DNA from: Tritrichomonas musculus
Lineage: Eukaryota > Parabasalia > Tritrichomonadida > Tritrichomonadidae
NCBI GenBank assembly: GCA_039105265.1
Contig: JAPFFF010000029.1
Span: 1,798,001-1,862,000 of the forward strand
Direction: 5' to 3'
DNA: 64,000 bases
Shown here piece after piece: positions 32,729-41,931 of the stretch; within the stretch, counting starts at the first letter, position 1; each line of letters opens with the position of its first letter. Both the position numbers and the translations under genes were made by a program. Below the pieces are notes generated by a model. It ran no database searches and had not been told where the DNA came from. It saw nothing but the letters and a program-made list of their open reading frames with translations.

Positions 32729-33493
32729 TTATTTTGTCTCAAGAGCAGCTATACGAGATTCTAGGGAAGCAATTTTTGATTCTAATATTTGGCATCTCCT
32801 AGCTGAGTAAACTAATTTTTCCAATTCATTAGTTGTTTTGTTTGATAAATCAGCATTTGAAGTCAATAAATCGTTTGAATAAATTGCATTACCAATATAA
32901 TATGTTGATGTGAAGATAAATATATCTACAGGATATTGATTTTGAAGATAGAACCAATTTTTAGCACCATCCATATTAAAAGTGAATATTCTAGAGGAAG
33001 AATCATATGCTACAGAAAATGGATAAGATTCATTTTTGAAGAGAATTGGTTTGGATAATTCATCGCTATTTATAATTTCATTATTTTTGAAGTGAATATT
33101 GATTTTATAATAAACACTCATCAAGCTTATACTTACTTTACATGTTATTGTGCCACAAACAACAGGATACGGAAAAGTTATCGAAAAATTATTTACGGAT
33201 GAGGGGTGTTCATATATAGGCATCGGAACAAGTATATCGGTGAGATTGTTATGATAAAACATTTTATCGCCTGCGTATAAGTTGTTTTTGATAAAGACAT
33301 CACCATCTTTGTCTTGTTCTATAGTTGTGATTCTATTTTCAAAATCATTTATTTGTTCATCATAAACACTTTTTAGTAGGAGAGAATCATATGGTTTATA
33401 GACAGCAGATAAATTGAGAGAATGTGCTAAAGTAGCACCATTATTTTTATATTCTACGGCATATAACAATCCTCCGGTAAAATTCAACATCAA
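32729..33493 (-). CDS. Inner element: fibre tip-like stretch, 254 aa
   Basis: An open stretch with a short shaft-like segment and a beta-rich middle. It ends in a heptad-patterned coiled coil (ARRCQILESKIASLESRIAA) that resembles the trimerising or chaperone-like tail of phage-type fibres. It continues the theme of the 622-residue protein just upstream and is probably the distal part of the same fibre. Confidence 0.55.
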   Translation of the reverse strand: MMLNFTGGLLYAVEYKNNGATLAHSLNLSAVYKPYDSLLLKSVYDEQINDFENRITTIEQDKDGDVFIKNNLYAGDKMFYHNNLTDILVPMPIYEHPSSVNNFSITFPYPVVCGTITCKVSISLMSVYYKINIHFKNNEIINSDELSKPILFKNESYPFSVAYDSSSRIFTFNMDGAKNWFYLQNQYPVDIFIFTSTYYIGNAIYSNDLLTSNADLSNKTTNELEKLVYSARRCQILESKIASLESRIAALETK

Positions 33494-33645
33494 TCTATTT
33501 GTTGTATCTCCCTCTACGATATTACAATATTTTGTCGTTCCTAAGTTTTGGTCTGTAGTCCATATTCTATCAAAATAGACAGCTTCGCCAGTATTTCTGT
33601 CGATATAATGACCAACAAAACGATACCCTTCAATACTTGACGTTG

Positions 33646-35514
33646 CTAAAGTAGCAAAATTATATTTTGACCATTATCTGATGTCGTAAATGTTGATTCA
33701 GTATAATAATTTAAATTATCGATTTTTCTATAATCTCCTGTTGTTGTTTTCAAAGCATATTTTTCGTCTGACTCGCTTTTTGAATAAGCATATTGATTCA
33801 GTTCTCCTATTGTCGCATAATCATCAGGAATCTCACTTTTCAAAGCATATTTTGTGTCTGATTCACTTTTTGAATAAGAATATGTTTTCAAAGCATATCG
33901 ATCCAGATCGTCGATTGTCGCATAATCATCTGGGATTTCTGGAATCTCACTTTTCAAAGCATAATTGGTCAAATCAACAGGTTCAGGAATCTCACTTTTT
34001 AATGCTATTTGGTCTTGCTTCAATATTTTTTCCGCTAATATTAATTTGGTATCAAAATAATCTGTCCCGTTATCGATAAAAAAGCACAGACCATTACTAT
34101 CACTTTTATAATAAGTTAAGTAATAAGTTGTTCCGTCAATTTCAAAATCGACATTAACATCTCCATCTTCAGTAATAACACCATTATAATCAAACAAATA
34201 ATCAAACTCTTTTACAAAGCCATCGTTATTTGATATTGTTCCAACAAGCCGAGTTCCCATAGTCAATTTTATTTTGACTTCCCACGTTCCTGAGCTATCT
34301 TGTACATTTTCAAAAGGCACATCGACAGCATCTTTATATATCAAATCATTTTTTTCTCGATATTTTGATAAATCTACGGCGGCAGGAATCTCACTCTGTA
34401 CTTTCTCCAACGCCTCATTTACTTCATCAACAGTAGGGAAATTATTAAATTCAGCTTCTAGTTCATTTACTTTTTCGGCAAGTAATTTAAATGCAGGTTT
34501 CAAAGAATCTCTAAATATATTACCAATATCCATAGCCCCACTTAAAGTTAAGGCTCCGCTGTCAGGGTTATCATTTTCATCTTCAAATTTTAAATCATCT
34601 AATGGTTTATATTCTTCTTCACACCACATAATTATTGGAGTAATATCTTTTGTGATAGACCTAGCGATGGTCCCCGACATAAAATTAATAGATGACCGCA
34701 ACAAATCACTCATCCCTTTCGTTGATTTGTTAGAGAAGATTCTCTTCAAAAATCCACCGCCCTTTATGGTTGGAAAGCTGATTCCCTCGGGAAAAAGCTG
34801 CATGCCTATAGAGCCCATTGAACCTGCCGTTCCTGCTACTCCAAAAGCTAAAGCTGTCCATGACACAATTCTTAATTTATCAACATCTTCTTCTAGATGC
34901 TGAGTTATTGTTTCTGCTCTTGATACTCTTCCCTTGAGGCTTTCCATTGTCGTGCTCATTTCCTGGACGTCATAACTTATCACATCAACATTATTGCTTA
35001 CCATATTTAAATCACTTCTCATTGTAGTAATATTGTCGGCAGTAATAATTTTGGATGAGGTAATGTTATAGTCTGTATATAATGTTGTTGCAGCATTAGG
35101 ATTGGGATATATCTCATAAAATTGTTGTTTGATAATATATTCGAAGGGGTTTGTTGTAGGGTCCCAATTGACCTCATCTATCGGGTCAACATATTCTTTG
35201 AATAAATAGATTTTAATATTTCGTGAGTCATTAGGGGTTGATGAAGCATAACAATATTCTACTTTTTCACACGAATCTAATATACCAGTGATGAAATACC
35301 ATTTCTTATCACTCTTTGGGTCAAATATTTTTCCAGTAGGTCTCATAGAAAATCTGTTTGCCTTGATGGTGCCGTCCAAAGTGATATCAAGTAAAAATTC
35401 TTCCACTTTAGAAATATCTAATTCGCTCCCTGTACCGTTTGCTTTATAGCATCTTATAGCTTCAATATCATATCCATCAACATTTATTCCTCCATTACTT
35501 GTTTGATAGCCCAA
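33646..35514 (-). CDS. Inner element: fibre-like protein, 622 aa
   Basis: Residues ~200-300 contain a Gly-rich hydrophobic segment (FGVAGTAGSMGSIGMQLFP). The C-terminal part has repeated shaft units (YALKSEIP, DDYATI, YSKSESD). The text YTDYNI and the order head, Gly-rich segment, LKSE-type shaft match the 1589-residue fibre of the outer Maverick, so the two are related by descent or exchange. The start overlaps the end of the next gene by 31 bp, as expected for a compact element. Confidence 0.7.
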   Translation of the reverse strand: MGYQTSNGGINVDGYDIEAIRCYKANGTGSELDISKVEEFLLDITLDGTIKANRFSMRPTGKIFDPKSDKKWYFITGILDSCEKVEYCYASSTPNDSRNIKIYLFKEYVDPIDEVNWDPTTNPFEYIIKQQFYEIYPNPNAATTLYTDYNITSSKIITADNITTMRSDLNMVSNNVDVISYDVQEMSTTMESLKGRVSRAETITQHLEEDVDKLRIVSWTALAFGVAGTAGSMGSIGMQLFPEGISFPTIKGGGFLKRIFSNKSTKGMSDLLRSSINFMSGTIARSITKDITPIIMWCEEEYKPLDDLKFEDENDNPDSGALTLSGAMDIGNIFRDSLKPAFKLLAEKVNELEAEFNNFPTVDEVNEALEKVQSEIPAAVDLSKYREKNDLIYKDAVDVPFENVQDSSGTWEVKIKLTMGTRLVGTISNNDGFVKEFDYLFDYNGVITEDGDVNVDFEIDGTTYYLTYYKSDSNGLCFFIDNGTDYFDTKLILAEKILKQDQIALKSEIPEPVDLTNYALKSEIPEIPDDYATIDDLDRYALKTYSYSKSESDTKYALKSEIPDDYATIGELNQYAYSKSESDEKYALKTTTGDYRKIDNLNYYTESTFTTSDNGQNIILLL

Positions 35515-36032
35515 TCCATATTTTGAAAAACTTTTTTCAATTGTGCTAATTGTGCCATAGCCCTTTCAAGATGCTTATTTCGTTTATGATGTATTTTAAA
35601 ACCAGATGGCTTCCTTCCATAATAAATGCGTGGGAAATGTGATTGAGCTACATTACTTCCCAAAGGATTCGGCTGTCTTTCAGCTATCGATTTTTGTAAT
35701 GCGGCTTTTGCCTCTCCTTCTTTGATTCCATCAGCAGTTATCATAATTCCTTTGCCAAAACTTGCTACGACAGGGTTCCCTGTTGCTGTCCCGTATGCTT
35801 GAGCAGCTCCGCCGACTGCTTTTAATATTGGTACTTTATTTTTCCATAACCATTTACCAGTTTTACCAACAGCATAATCTTCTATCCATTTGCAAGCTTT
35901 ACCAACACCAGATTTGGCAGAATTCCATGCACTATTTATAAATTTTCCTAAAAATCCACTAGAATTCTGGGGTGTTGATGGTTCAACTCTATCTGTATCT
36001 TCAACTCTATCTGTATCTTCAACTTTTTCCAT
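35484..36032 (-). CDS. Inner element: small amphipathic/minor structural protein, 182 aa
   Basis: A short acidic head with DTDRVE repeats is followed by an amphipathic Gly/Trp/Lys-rich stretch (GFLGKFINSAWNSAKSGVGK) and a Gly/Ala-rich hydrophobic stretch near residues 70-105 (VGGAAQAYGTATGNPVVAS). The C-terminus is basic. The pattern resembles the MAFGSWFK proteins of the outer element and suggests a membrane-active minor virion protein. Function is inferred only. Confidence 0.5.
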   Translation of the reverse strand: MEKVEDTDRVEDTDRVEPSTPQNSSGFLGKFINSAWNSAKSGVGKACKWIEDYAVGKTGKWLWKNKVPILKAVGGAAQAYGTATGNPVVASFGKGIMITADGIKEGEAKAALQKSIAERQPNPLGSNVAQSHFPRIYYGRKPSGFKIHHKRNKHLERAMAQLAQLKKVFQNMDWAIKQVMEE

Positions 36033-36088
36033 TGTTATTTAAAGTCAATAAAACTAGCTTTCAAGGACATAGTCCAAGTATGACTTCG

Positions 36089-36943
36089 TCATTCAAAGTA
36101 ATATTTGTTGGCTGTTATATTACAAATAAATTTGTCGTGAGGCTCACGATGCTGCAAATATTCCTTGACTGTTTTTTTGATATTTAGATTGTTATTCGTT
36201 TGTTGAAGCAATGATGTAAAATCCTCTTCTGAATATCCACTATAGCATATAATATCTGTAGCCAATCTCTTTGCATTTATATGGACAAATCTAATGGTTT
36301 GAATAGCCATAATGCATGTAATATTATAGTGCCTAGTTTTTGTTAGCAGCCTTAAGAATTCAGTATTATTATGCGTCAATAAATCGCTCCCAGCACAGTC
36401 ATCCAATATTATTAGAGTGTTATATGGATATGATGAAGTTTGATATTTTACTAGCTTGTTTGCTATATATACTATTCTATCATCTATTTCTTGAAGGGAG
36501 TGCTTGTTTATTAGTCTCTGCATTTCTTCATTTGTCTCTTTCATTTTTGATAATACATGCTTTACCATAGCATAATATTTTATCTTTCGCTTTAGATGTT
36601 TTTTCAAATAATCCATCAATTCTGCTTCGTTCAAATATATGATTAGTGTCTTGACATTTTGACTCATGGCCTCTGCAGTTTTGTCTGCTTTTCCTGATGT
36701 TGAACAGAATATTATCTTCTGGTAGTAGGGATGCTTAAATAATCTCTCGGTAATTAAAATGTGTTTCCATATCCAATAACTCTTTCCAGCACCTGGTTTG
36801 CCTATCAAAAAATATATACCGTTCGTGCTAAATGGATAGGAAGGATGAATTGGTTTCATCAACGCGCCCTCTATTTCTTTTTGGTTTTTTCGCATAGTCT
36901 TTTCTATTAAAACTTCTACTTCTTTCATTATTTGTTTAGCCAT
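36089..36943 (-). CDS. Inner element: packaging ATPase (FtsK/HerA, A32-like), 284 aa
   Basis: Walker A is IGKPGAGKSYW near residues 47-57 and Walker B is TLIILDDCAG near 173-182. A polar sensor-like segment TKTRHYNITCIMAIQT follows. Size and motif spacing fit the genome-packaging ATPase of Mavericks and virophages. The outer element has its own, longer ATPase at 40631-41743 with a differently worded Walker A, so the inner one is not a simple copy. Confidence 0.85.
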   Translation of the reverse strand: MAKQIMKEVEVLIEKTMRKNQKEIEGALMKPIHPSYPFSTNGIYFLIGKPGAGKSYWIWKHILITERLFKHPYYQKIIFCSTSGKADKTAEAMSQNVKTLIIYLNEAELMDYLKKHLKRKIKYYAMVKHVLSKMKETNEEMQRLINKHSLQEIDDRIVYIANKLVKYQTSSYPYNTLIILDDCAGSDLLTHNNTEFLRLLTKTRHYNITCIMAIQTIRFVHINAKRLATDIICYSGYSEEDFTSLLQQTNNNLNIKKTVKEYLQHREPHDKFICNITANKYYFE

Positions 36944-36953
36944 TTATTGCTGG

Positions 36954-38030
36954 TTAAATCCATTTTTTAATGTTTGATGGGATATTTTTTTGTTTGCTCC
37001 AATAATCCATTTCGAGGTTTGATAATTTAGTTGGGGCTCCTTCTCGTAAATTTTTGGCTGGAATAACATCTTCTGTCCCTTCACTATATTTAATTTTATA
37101 TTTATTCTTAGCTGCATCGTAGGATATAATTTTATCCACAATACCTCTCTTGCCTCCCTTTAGTGTCTGAGCAATATTTTTATTCTGTGTTTTTATCAAT
37201 CTATATCCCGGCAACTTATCTATTGATTCATCTTTGGACTTAACAATAAATTGATTCCCGGCCTTTGACTCAACAATATAAGCCTCCTTGCTGACCCTAT
37301 TTCTTCGCTTCGAAAATGGTTCCTTGGCTTGTATAATTCTCACCCTGTCGTTAGGCTGAAAGTCATAAGGATTGATTTGTGATTTAGTATTTATATATTC
37401 TTTTTCATCTTTTTCTGTCATTTCGTTTGGTATTTTATAGTCCAACGACCGGTGAGGGGATTTATTGTAGGAATCTATTAATCCCTTCATTTCTTGTTCT
37501 CCAATAAATCTATTCTCTCCTACCATATCTCTAATAGTTCTCATGAATCTATTTATGATGCCTAGTACATTATGATTATTGTCTTCCGTAGTATTGTATA
37601 TAATATTTTTTGCCTTCATTATTTGTAAAACATCATTGGACAAATAGGCAGCATCCTGGTCAGAAGTAATAGAATAAACATTTGGTTCGTCTACTAAAAA
37701 TTGATTTAATGCTCTAGCTACTTCTTTTGCTCCCTTCCCTCTCATCGCATAACAAAAAGCCTTCCTGGTATTGATATTTATAAACATCAGATAATTCAAA
37801 CCATCTTTTGTCTTGTCATTTATGAAAGTATCCATTTGATATCCCCCTGAGTGTTTTGAATATATATTCATAAATTTTGCCTTTGGTACTTTAACATCAT
37901 GCACTATATTCTTCAAATAATTTAATGCTGCTTCTTCTGTAAGTCCATATCGTTTTGCAAGAGGAACAAATTTTGATGGTGTTTTCCACGGAAATGTTTT
38001 GTATAACTCCTCTATTTTTTTGTAAGTCAT
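36954..38030 (-). CDS. Inner element: integrase with chromo-like tail, 358 aa
   Basis: The rve core is visible as GGYQMDTFIND, LMFININTRKAFCYAMRGK and ITSDQDAAYLS, followed by the helix NHNVLGIINRFMRTIRDM and SYNKSPHRSLDYKIPNE. The C-terminus carries an SH3-like piece (PNDRVRIIQ) and then a chromodomain-like segment (VDKIISYDAAKNKYKIKY, then WSKQKNIPSNIKKWI). It would use the 565-bp inverted ends of the inner element. The gene ends 10 bp before the ATPase start. Confidence 0.88.
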   Translation of the reverse strand: MTYKKIEELYKTFPWKTPSKFVPLAKRYGLTEEAALNYLKNIVHDVKVPKAKFMNIYSKHSGGYQMDTFINDKTKDGLNYLMFININTRKAFCYAMRGKGAKEVARALNQFLVDEPNVYSITSDQDAAYLSNDVLQIMKAKNIIYNTTEDNNHNVLGIINRFMRTIRDMVGENRFIGEQEMKGLIDSYNKSPHRSLDYKIPNEMTEKDEKEYINTKSQINPYDFQPNDRVRIIQAKEPFSKRRNRVSKEAYIVESKAGNQFIVKSKDESIDKLPGYRLIKTQNKNIAQTLKGGKRGIVDKIISYDAAKNKYKIKYSEGTEDVIPAKNLREGAPTKLSNLEMDYWSKQKNIPSNIKKWI

Positions 38031-38040
38031 TTAAATTTAT

Positions 38041-38982
38041 TTAAACATATAACATCTTCTTGTATGGTAAGAATATCATCTCTATAGCAAAGCTTTCACC
38101 AACTGGTAATTTAAATGGTGCTTTATATTCACGCGCAGAATATAAATCAATCCAAAATCTTTGGTCTGTTGAATTCAGCTTAAAGTATTTGATGGGGTTG
38201 AAATTAACATTCGAATTACCAATATAATAACGATTTGATTGTTCTGCTATTGATGAATAAACTTTACATGAATGTCTATCCCATACATTATCAAACGTTA
38301 AAACTTTATCATAGTACTTTAAATAAACATCTTTATTGTTTTGACTAACTCCATCACCAATATTAAATACTTCATCAAAATCTTTATTTGTTTCTTTTAA
38401 TTTGAATGCTACACCATATTCATCCGCATCATTATTATTTCGTTCTGAATATATTTTTTCATGAAACCCCCTCTCATCATAATAGCCATCAGATTGTATA
38501 TCTCTATTTAAAATATCAGTATCTGACTGTACAAATATTTCATTGACGTCCTTCCACCATGTTGCTATATAGTTTTTTATTGATGTATGAATAGCATTAA
38601 AGAATCCTCTAAAATCTCCTTCTATCGACATCCAATCGATAACTTTTACATCTTTTACTTTAATATTATCTTTATACAATAATATCATATTATTTATTTT
38701 TGAAGTCGTATCATTCCCTTCCACTATATTAAAATATTTCTTTTGAAATTTTGCAATTGTGATGGTGAATTCAATTTTTCTTCTTCTCGCAATCAACCAC
38801 ATATTTCTTACCCCAACAATAGATTCTCCTCTATTTGAAGTGCACCATTCTTGTGGAAAATTAAAGTAGTATCGATTTGGTTTGCTGGGGTCTTGCTCTC
38901 CATCTTCCAAAAAGTAAGCATATTCTATAGGGATTGGTGTTTGTTCTTCAGCTGGATTGAGCGTCGGGTACATTTCAATCAT
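38041..38982 (-). CDS. Inner element: putative capsid-type protein
   Basis: About 314 residues from the ATG at 38982 (an upstream in-frame start at 39021 also exists, inside the inverted repeat). The protein is beta-rich with many aromatic and Asn/Asp residues (RYYFNFPQEWCTSNRGESIV, RFWIDLYSAREYKAPF). A single jelly-roll capsid or penton-like protein is a reasonable guess from size, composition and position, but no signature motif is seen. Its first codons lie in the terminal repeat. Confidence 0.45.
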   Translation of the reverse strand: MIEMYPTLNPAEEQTPIPIEYAYFLEDGEQDPSKPNRYYFNFPQEWCTSNRGESIVGVRNMWLIARRRKIEFTITIAKFQKKYFNIVEGNDTTSKINNMILLYKDNIKVKDVKVIDWMSIEGDFRGFFNAIHTSIKNYIATWWKDVNEIFVQSDTDILNRDIQSDGYYDERGFHEKIYSERNNNDADEYGVAFKLKETNKDFDEVFNIGDGVSQNNKDVYLKYYDKVLTFDNVWDRHSCKVYSSIAEQSNRYYIGNSNVNFNPIKYFKLNSTDQRFWIDLYSAREYKAPFKLPVGESFAIEMIFLPYKKMLYV

Positions 38983-39524
38983 TATAAAACAACTTCTTGA
39001 TTCGAAGGGATATCTTAACAAAAAAATGTTGGGATTTCTTGACGGAACGTTAAGAAATCACGCCATTTATATATACTACTACATATAATAAAAAAGATTC
39101 TATATTAGCGAACGACATTAGGAGTGAGCCTCCCTAAGTGTTTAGATATATAGCCCGAAGGTAATCTGAGCCCCCCCCCCCAGCGGGGGGGGACGAGAGG
39201 GGGGGAGAGAACAAAAAAGAAAAAGATTTTGCGTAAGCAAAAGAGGGGGGATGCATGCTGGGCTTTAGCCCAGACCATCCGGGGGATATGCCCCCGGTGG
39301 GATTTATCCCACAAATTCATTTAGGTCGATTTTTTTGGGCTAAAATAATTTTGATAACGAGACGATAAAAGTATGAGTTTGGATTTTTTTTGCTGCGAAC
39401 TTTTTGAATGTGGGGGCCTTTTGAGGGGGTCCAGGGGTGCGAACCCCTGGAGTAGTGGGGTGCGGAGCCTCTGCGGAGCCCCCAAGTATAGGCTTGGCGG
39501 TAGCGGAGCCTATACTATACTACT
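38960..39524 (-). repeat. Right terminal inverted repeat of the inner element
   Basis: The inverted partner of 32156-32720, ending CCTATACTATACTACT at 39524. Differences from the left arm are few and mainly in the length of G/C or T runs. Confidence 0.9.
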
Positions 39525-39708
39525 TTATTCTCGTTTTTGTTCCTACTGGCATTGGTGCATCCTTATTGGTAAACTCTTCCATCACAAACGAAAATGAATT
39601 ATCCCCACCGTTGCGTTGTATCAGATTACGCATCTTATTCTGGAAGAAAGAAAGAACGTCTCCTTCATTGTTACCTGTGTTCTTAGTTTGAGCGTTTTGG
39701 TATGTCAT
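39525..39708 (-). CDS. Maverick capsid candidate, N-terminal part
   Basis: A short frame starting MTYQNAQTKNTGNNEGD. It runs up to the boundary of the inner element and on the same strand as the larger capsid piece on the other side, so it is the head of the interrupted capsid gene. Confidence 0.6.
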
Positions 39709-39793
39709 GTACTCTTTTGGTTATCGATAAAAAACAAAATTAATGGATAATAAAAGCGCAATATAGATTTTTCTCTCTCATGAAAACACACAG

Positions 39794-40087
39794 ATGGCGT
39801 TTGGAAGTTGGTTCAAGAATATCGTTAAAGGGGCAAAGAATATCATCGGAAAGGCCTTGCCAGTACTGAAGAAAGGTGCGGAATTGGTCAATAAAGTAGC
39901 GCCCATAGCTAAAGACATAATTGGAGGCCCAGTTGGAGATTTAATCGGAAAAGTTGGTGATGTTGCCGGTAAAGTCAACAATAAATTAAGCGGTAGTAAC
40001 GGCAGTAAAAATATGATTGGCGGCAATGCAGGTAAGCGAAAAGTGCTACTGAATACAGAACAATACCCATTCCTTAATGACTACTAA
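39794..40087 (+). CDS. Small Maverick protein starting MAFGSWFK, 97 aa
   Basis: A Gly/Lys-rich amphipathic protein (MAFGSWFKNIVKGAKNIIGK, then IIGGPVGDLIGKVGDVAGK). Its start is shared with the 73-residue protein at 21110-21331. Composition resembles membrane-active minor virion peptides; that role is inferred. It is divergent from the capsid gene. Confidence 0.6.
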   Translation: MAFGSWFKNIVKGAKNIIGKALPVLKKGAELVNKVAPIAKDIIGGPVGDLIGKVGDVAGKVNNKLSGSNGSKNMIGGNAGKRKVLLNTEQYPFLNDY

Positions 40088-40105
40088 GATATTTTTGCCT
40101 GGGTG

Positions 40106-40234
40106 TTAGCTGTAGAGTTTGCATCGCATTTCTTCAGTGAGAGGCGGGTCGGGAGCCAGTTCAGATAGCTTTAATAATAGATTAACGAATTCAATTACGG
40201 TCAAACAGGCTAGAAAGAAATCAGTAAGATTCAT
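40106..40234 (-). CDS. Very small Maverick membrane protein, 42 aa
   Basis: The frame starts MNLTDFFLACLTVIEFVNLL, giving one hydrophobic membrane-type helix, and ends with a short polar tail. CGGTTAAAATG at the start matches the start-proximal motif of other genes in this element, which is why I favour this ATG over more upstream ones. Function unknown. Confidence 0.45.
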   Translation of the reverse strand: MNLTDFFLACLTVIEFVNLLLKLSELAPDPPLTEEMRCKLYS

Positions 40235-40278
40235 TTTAACCGAAACCAAATAGAGATTTTTATTCATCATTAAATAGC

Positions 40279-40590
40279 ATGAATCTGAAAATAATAGAGC
40301 CCATAACACACCCGAACAAAGAATTTCGTTCACCGGATGAATTCAATTTATGGTACAACAAAAATAAAGAATCGGTAGATGCATTAACGACGCATAAGCT
40401 CAACAAGATGTATCACATAGAAGGATACCGTATAACGAAGATAAAAGGAGTTCTGATGCTGAAGAAGATGAAAGAGCCAGAAGAAGAAAACTATGTAGAA
40501 ACACAAATCGAGCAATTGAGGAGCGATATAGACCAGATAAAGAAAGCTATTGGTGAAATCATTAAGGTTGTCAATGGAGAGCAGCAATGA
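40279..40590 (+). CDS. Small Maverick protein, 103 aa
   Basis: A complete frame. Residues ~1-60 are mixed alpha/beta and basic; residues ~70-100 form a short coiled coil (QIEQLRSDIDQIKKAIGEII). Family unknown. It lies between the small MAFGSWFK protein and the convergent ATPase gene. Confidence 0.55.
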   Translation: MNLKIIEPITHPNKEFRSPDEFNLWYNKNKESVDALTTHKLNKMYHIEGYRITKIKGVLMLKKMKEPEEENYVETQIEQLRSDIDQIKKAIGEIIKVVNGEQQ

Positions 40591-40630
40591 GAGGCAAATC
40601 GTAGATTTGTCTCACCGCGTAGCTGATAAG

Positions 40631-41743
40631 TTATTTTTGTCCTCCTATAATGTTTGTTTCTCCACCGTCTGTTACCTGCACACAAAGAGCCGGATAGGAA
40701 TCTGGATGTCTCCGTTTATAGTCTACCATGAGCTTGTAATAGTAATTAAAGTCTTCCCATGATAGATTCGATGCGGCCTGTGAATATATATACCTTAACT
40801 GTTGGTCGTTGAAGCAAGGAAAGATGAACAATGATGCAATCTCATTCTTCACATGTGGTTTCAATCCTTTCCATCCCTGAATCAATAAGAAATAAGACAT
40901 GTTCGTATGCCTGCACCGCTTTATTGCTTGGCTGAAAAAAGATTCCTCGTTGGAGAATAACTTGCTGTTACTGATATCATCGAAGAGCACAAGAGTATGC
41001 AAGAATTCTGCTGTATAATTATTCACATGAAGGAGCTCTTTCATTTGCTGTATTCGTTCACCTTCCTGCTGCTCTGTAGTTTCCTCATGCTTTATCTTAT
41101 AGTATAAGTTTTTCGCTCCGATAAGATTCCTGATGTAATTCTCTGCATCGGCCTCAGCAATTGTTACGTAAGGCAATGTTGGGCTGAAAAGGTCTCTTAA
41201 TGCTCTCCAGCTACGGTCATTTTCTTCTCCATCTTTAGTGACATAAACGAGCAAATGATGTGTGTATAAAAGAGATATCTTAATGATTTCCTGTAGGGCA
41301 ATTACTGTCTTACCCATATTCTGTTTACCTACGATAACATTAACGGAATTGTATTTAATATTTACCGATGGATGGATGGGAGCAATGAATGCGCCTGACA
41401 TTTCTTCTTGATGGTCCTTTAGTGTATTCGCTACGATGTTATTTATTTCGTTCAGATTAATTCTGCTGTCGAAGTCATCCATAGTCACAAGCCCTTGCAT
41501 TGCCTTATCTATATAGTCGTTTACGTATTGCCTGTATTGATTTATACCGCCCATCCTTTTATATTCTTTATTGATTCCTGGTCGGTGCAATACTGGCTTT
41601 CGTTTCTTTTTCTTGGTGTTATCAGTTAAATATCCTTCGGAACGTGCTCTATTGTTATCATTATCTGAATCAAAGTCGTATTCAGCAAATGCTTTATTAC
41701 TGTATATATCATCATCACTAGAGGCGTAATCGTTATCATTCAT
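40631..41743 (-). CDS. Maverick packaging ATPase (FtsK/HerA, A32-like), 370 aa
   Basis: Walker A is VGKQNMGKTVIAL near residues 138-150 and Walker B is LVLFDDIS near 250. A segment AIKRCRHTNMSYFLLIQ resembles the sensor region of A32-type packaging ATPases. The N-terminal ~70 residues are acidic (many Asp, Asn) and then basic, a likely flexible arm. TTTTTATATCAGGGTAAA lies directly before the ATG. The protein should pump element DNA into capsids. Confidence 0.85.
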   Translation of the reverse strand: MNDNDYASSDDDIYSNKAFAEYDFDSDNDNNRARSEGYLTDNTKKKKRKPVLHRPGINKEYKRMGGINQYRQYVNDYIDKAMQGLVTMDDFDSRINLNEINNIVANTLKDHQEEMSGAFIAPIHPSVNIKYNSVNVIVGKQNMGKTVIALQEIIKISLLYTHHLLVYVTKDGEENDRSWRALRDLFSPTLPYVTIAEADAENYIRNLIGAKNLYYKIKHEETTEQQEGERIQQMKELLHVNNYTAEFLHTLVLFDDISNSKLFSNEESFFSQAIKRCRHTNMSYFLLIQGWKGLKPHVKNEIASLFIFPCFNDQQLRYIYSQAASNLSWEDFNYYYKLMVDYKRRHPDSYPALCVQVTDGGETNIIGGQK

Positions 41744-41931
41744 TTTACCCTGATATAAAAATAAATATTGCCTTATTTTTACTGTGGTGGTGCTTCTGGT
41801 TGATTACCTGGTAGTTGCTCTTCTTGTATACCTGCTGCTCTTCTGAATGCATTTGTTATCTGAACTACTTCTGTTGGCGACATATTGAACCCTTCTGCTT
41901 CAATATAGACAGGAATGAAAGAAATGATTTT

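Larger units (their letters stand above)
32156..39524. mobile_element. 7.37-kb Maverick-like element without polymerase, nested in the Maverick
   Basis: It has 565-bp inverted ends starting AGTAGTATAGTATAGG, flanked by the direct duplication TTATT (32151-32155 and 39525-39529; TTTATT if one base is assigned differently). Inside, all on the minus strand, are a putative capsid-type protein, an rve integrase with chromo-like tail, a packaging ATPase, a small amphipathic protein and a fibre in two open stretches. No DNA polymerase is present. It sits inside the capsid gene of the larger element. Its ends are almost identical, so insertion is recent; it looks nearly whole, with about one break in the fibre. 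Confidence 0.9.

Noticed and set aside
34274-34903. Plus-strand 209-codon frame opposite the inner fibre gene
   Set aside because: Ser/Phe/Lys-rich text typical of the antisense of a coding gene; the minus strand carries the real protein.
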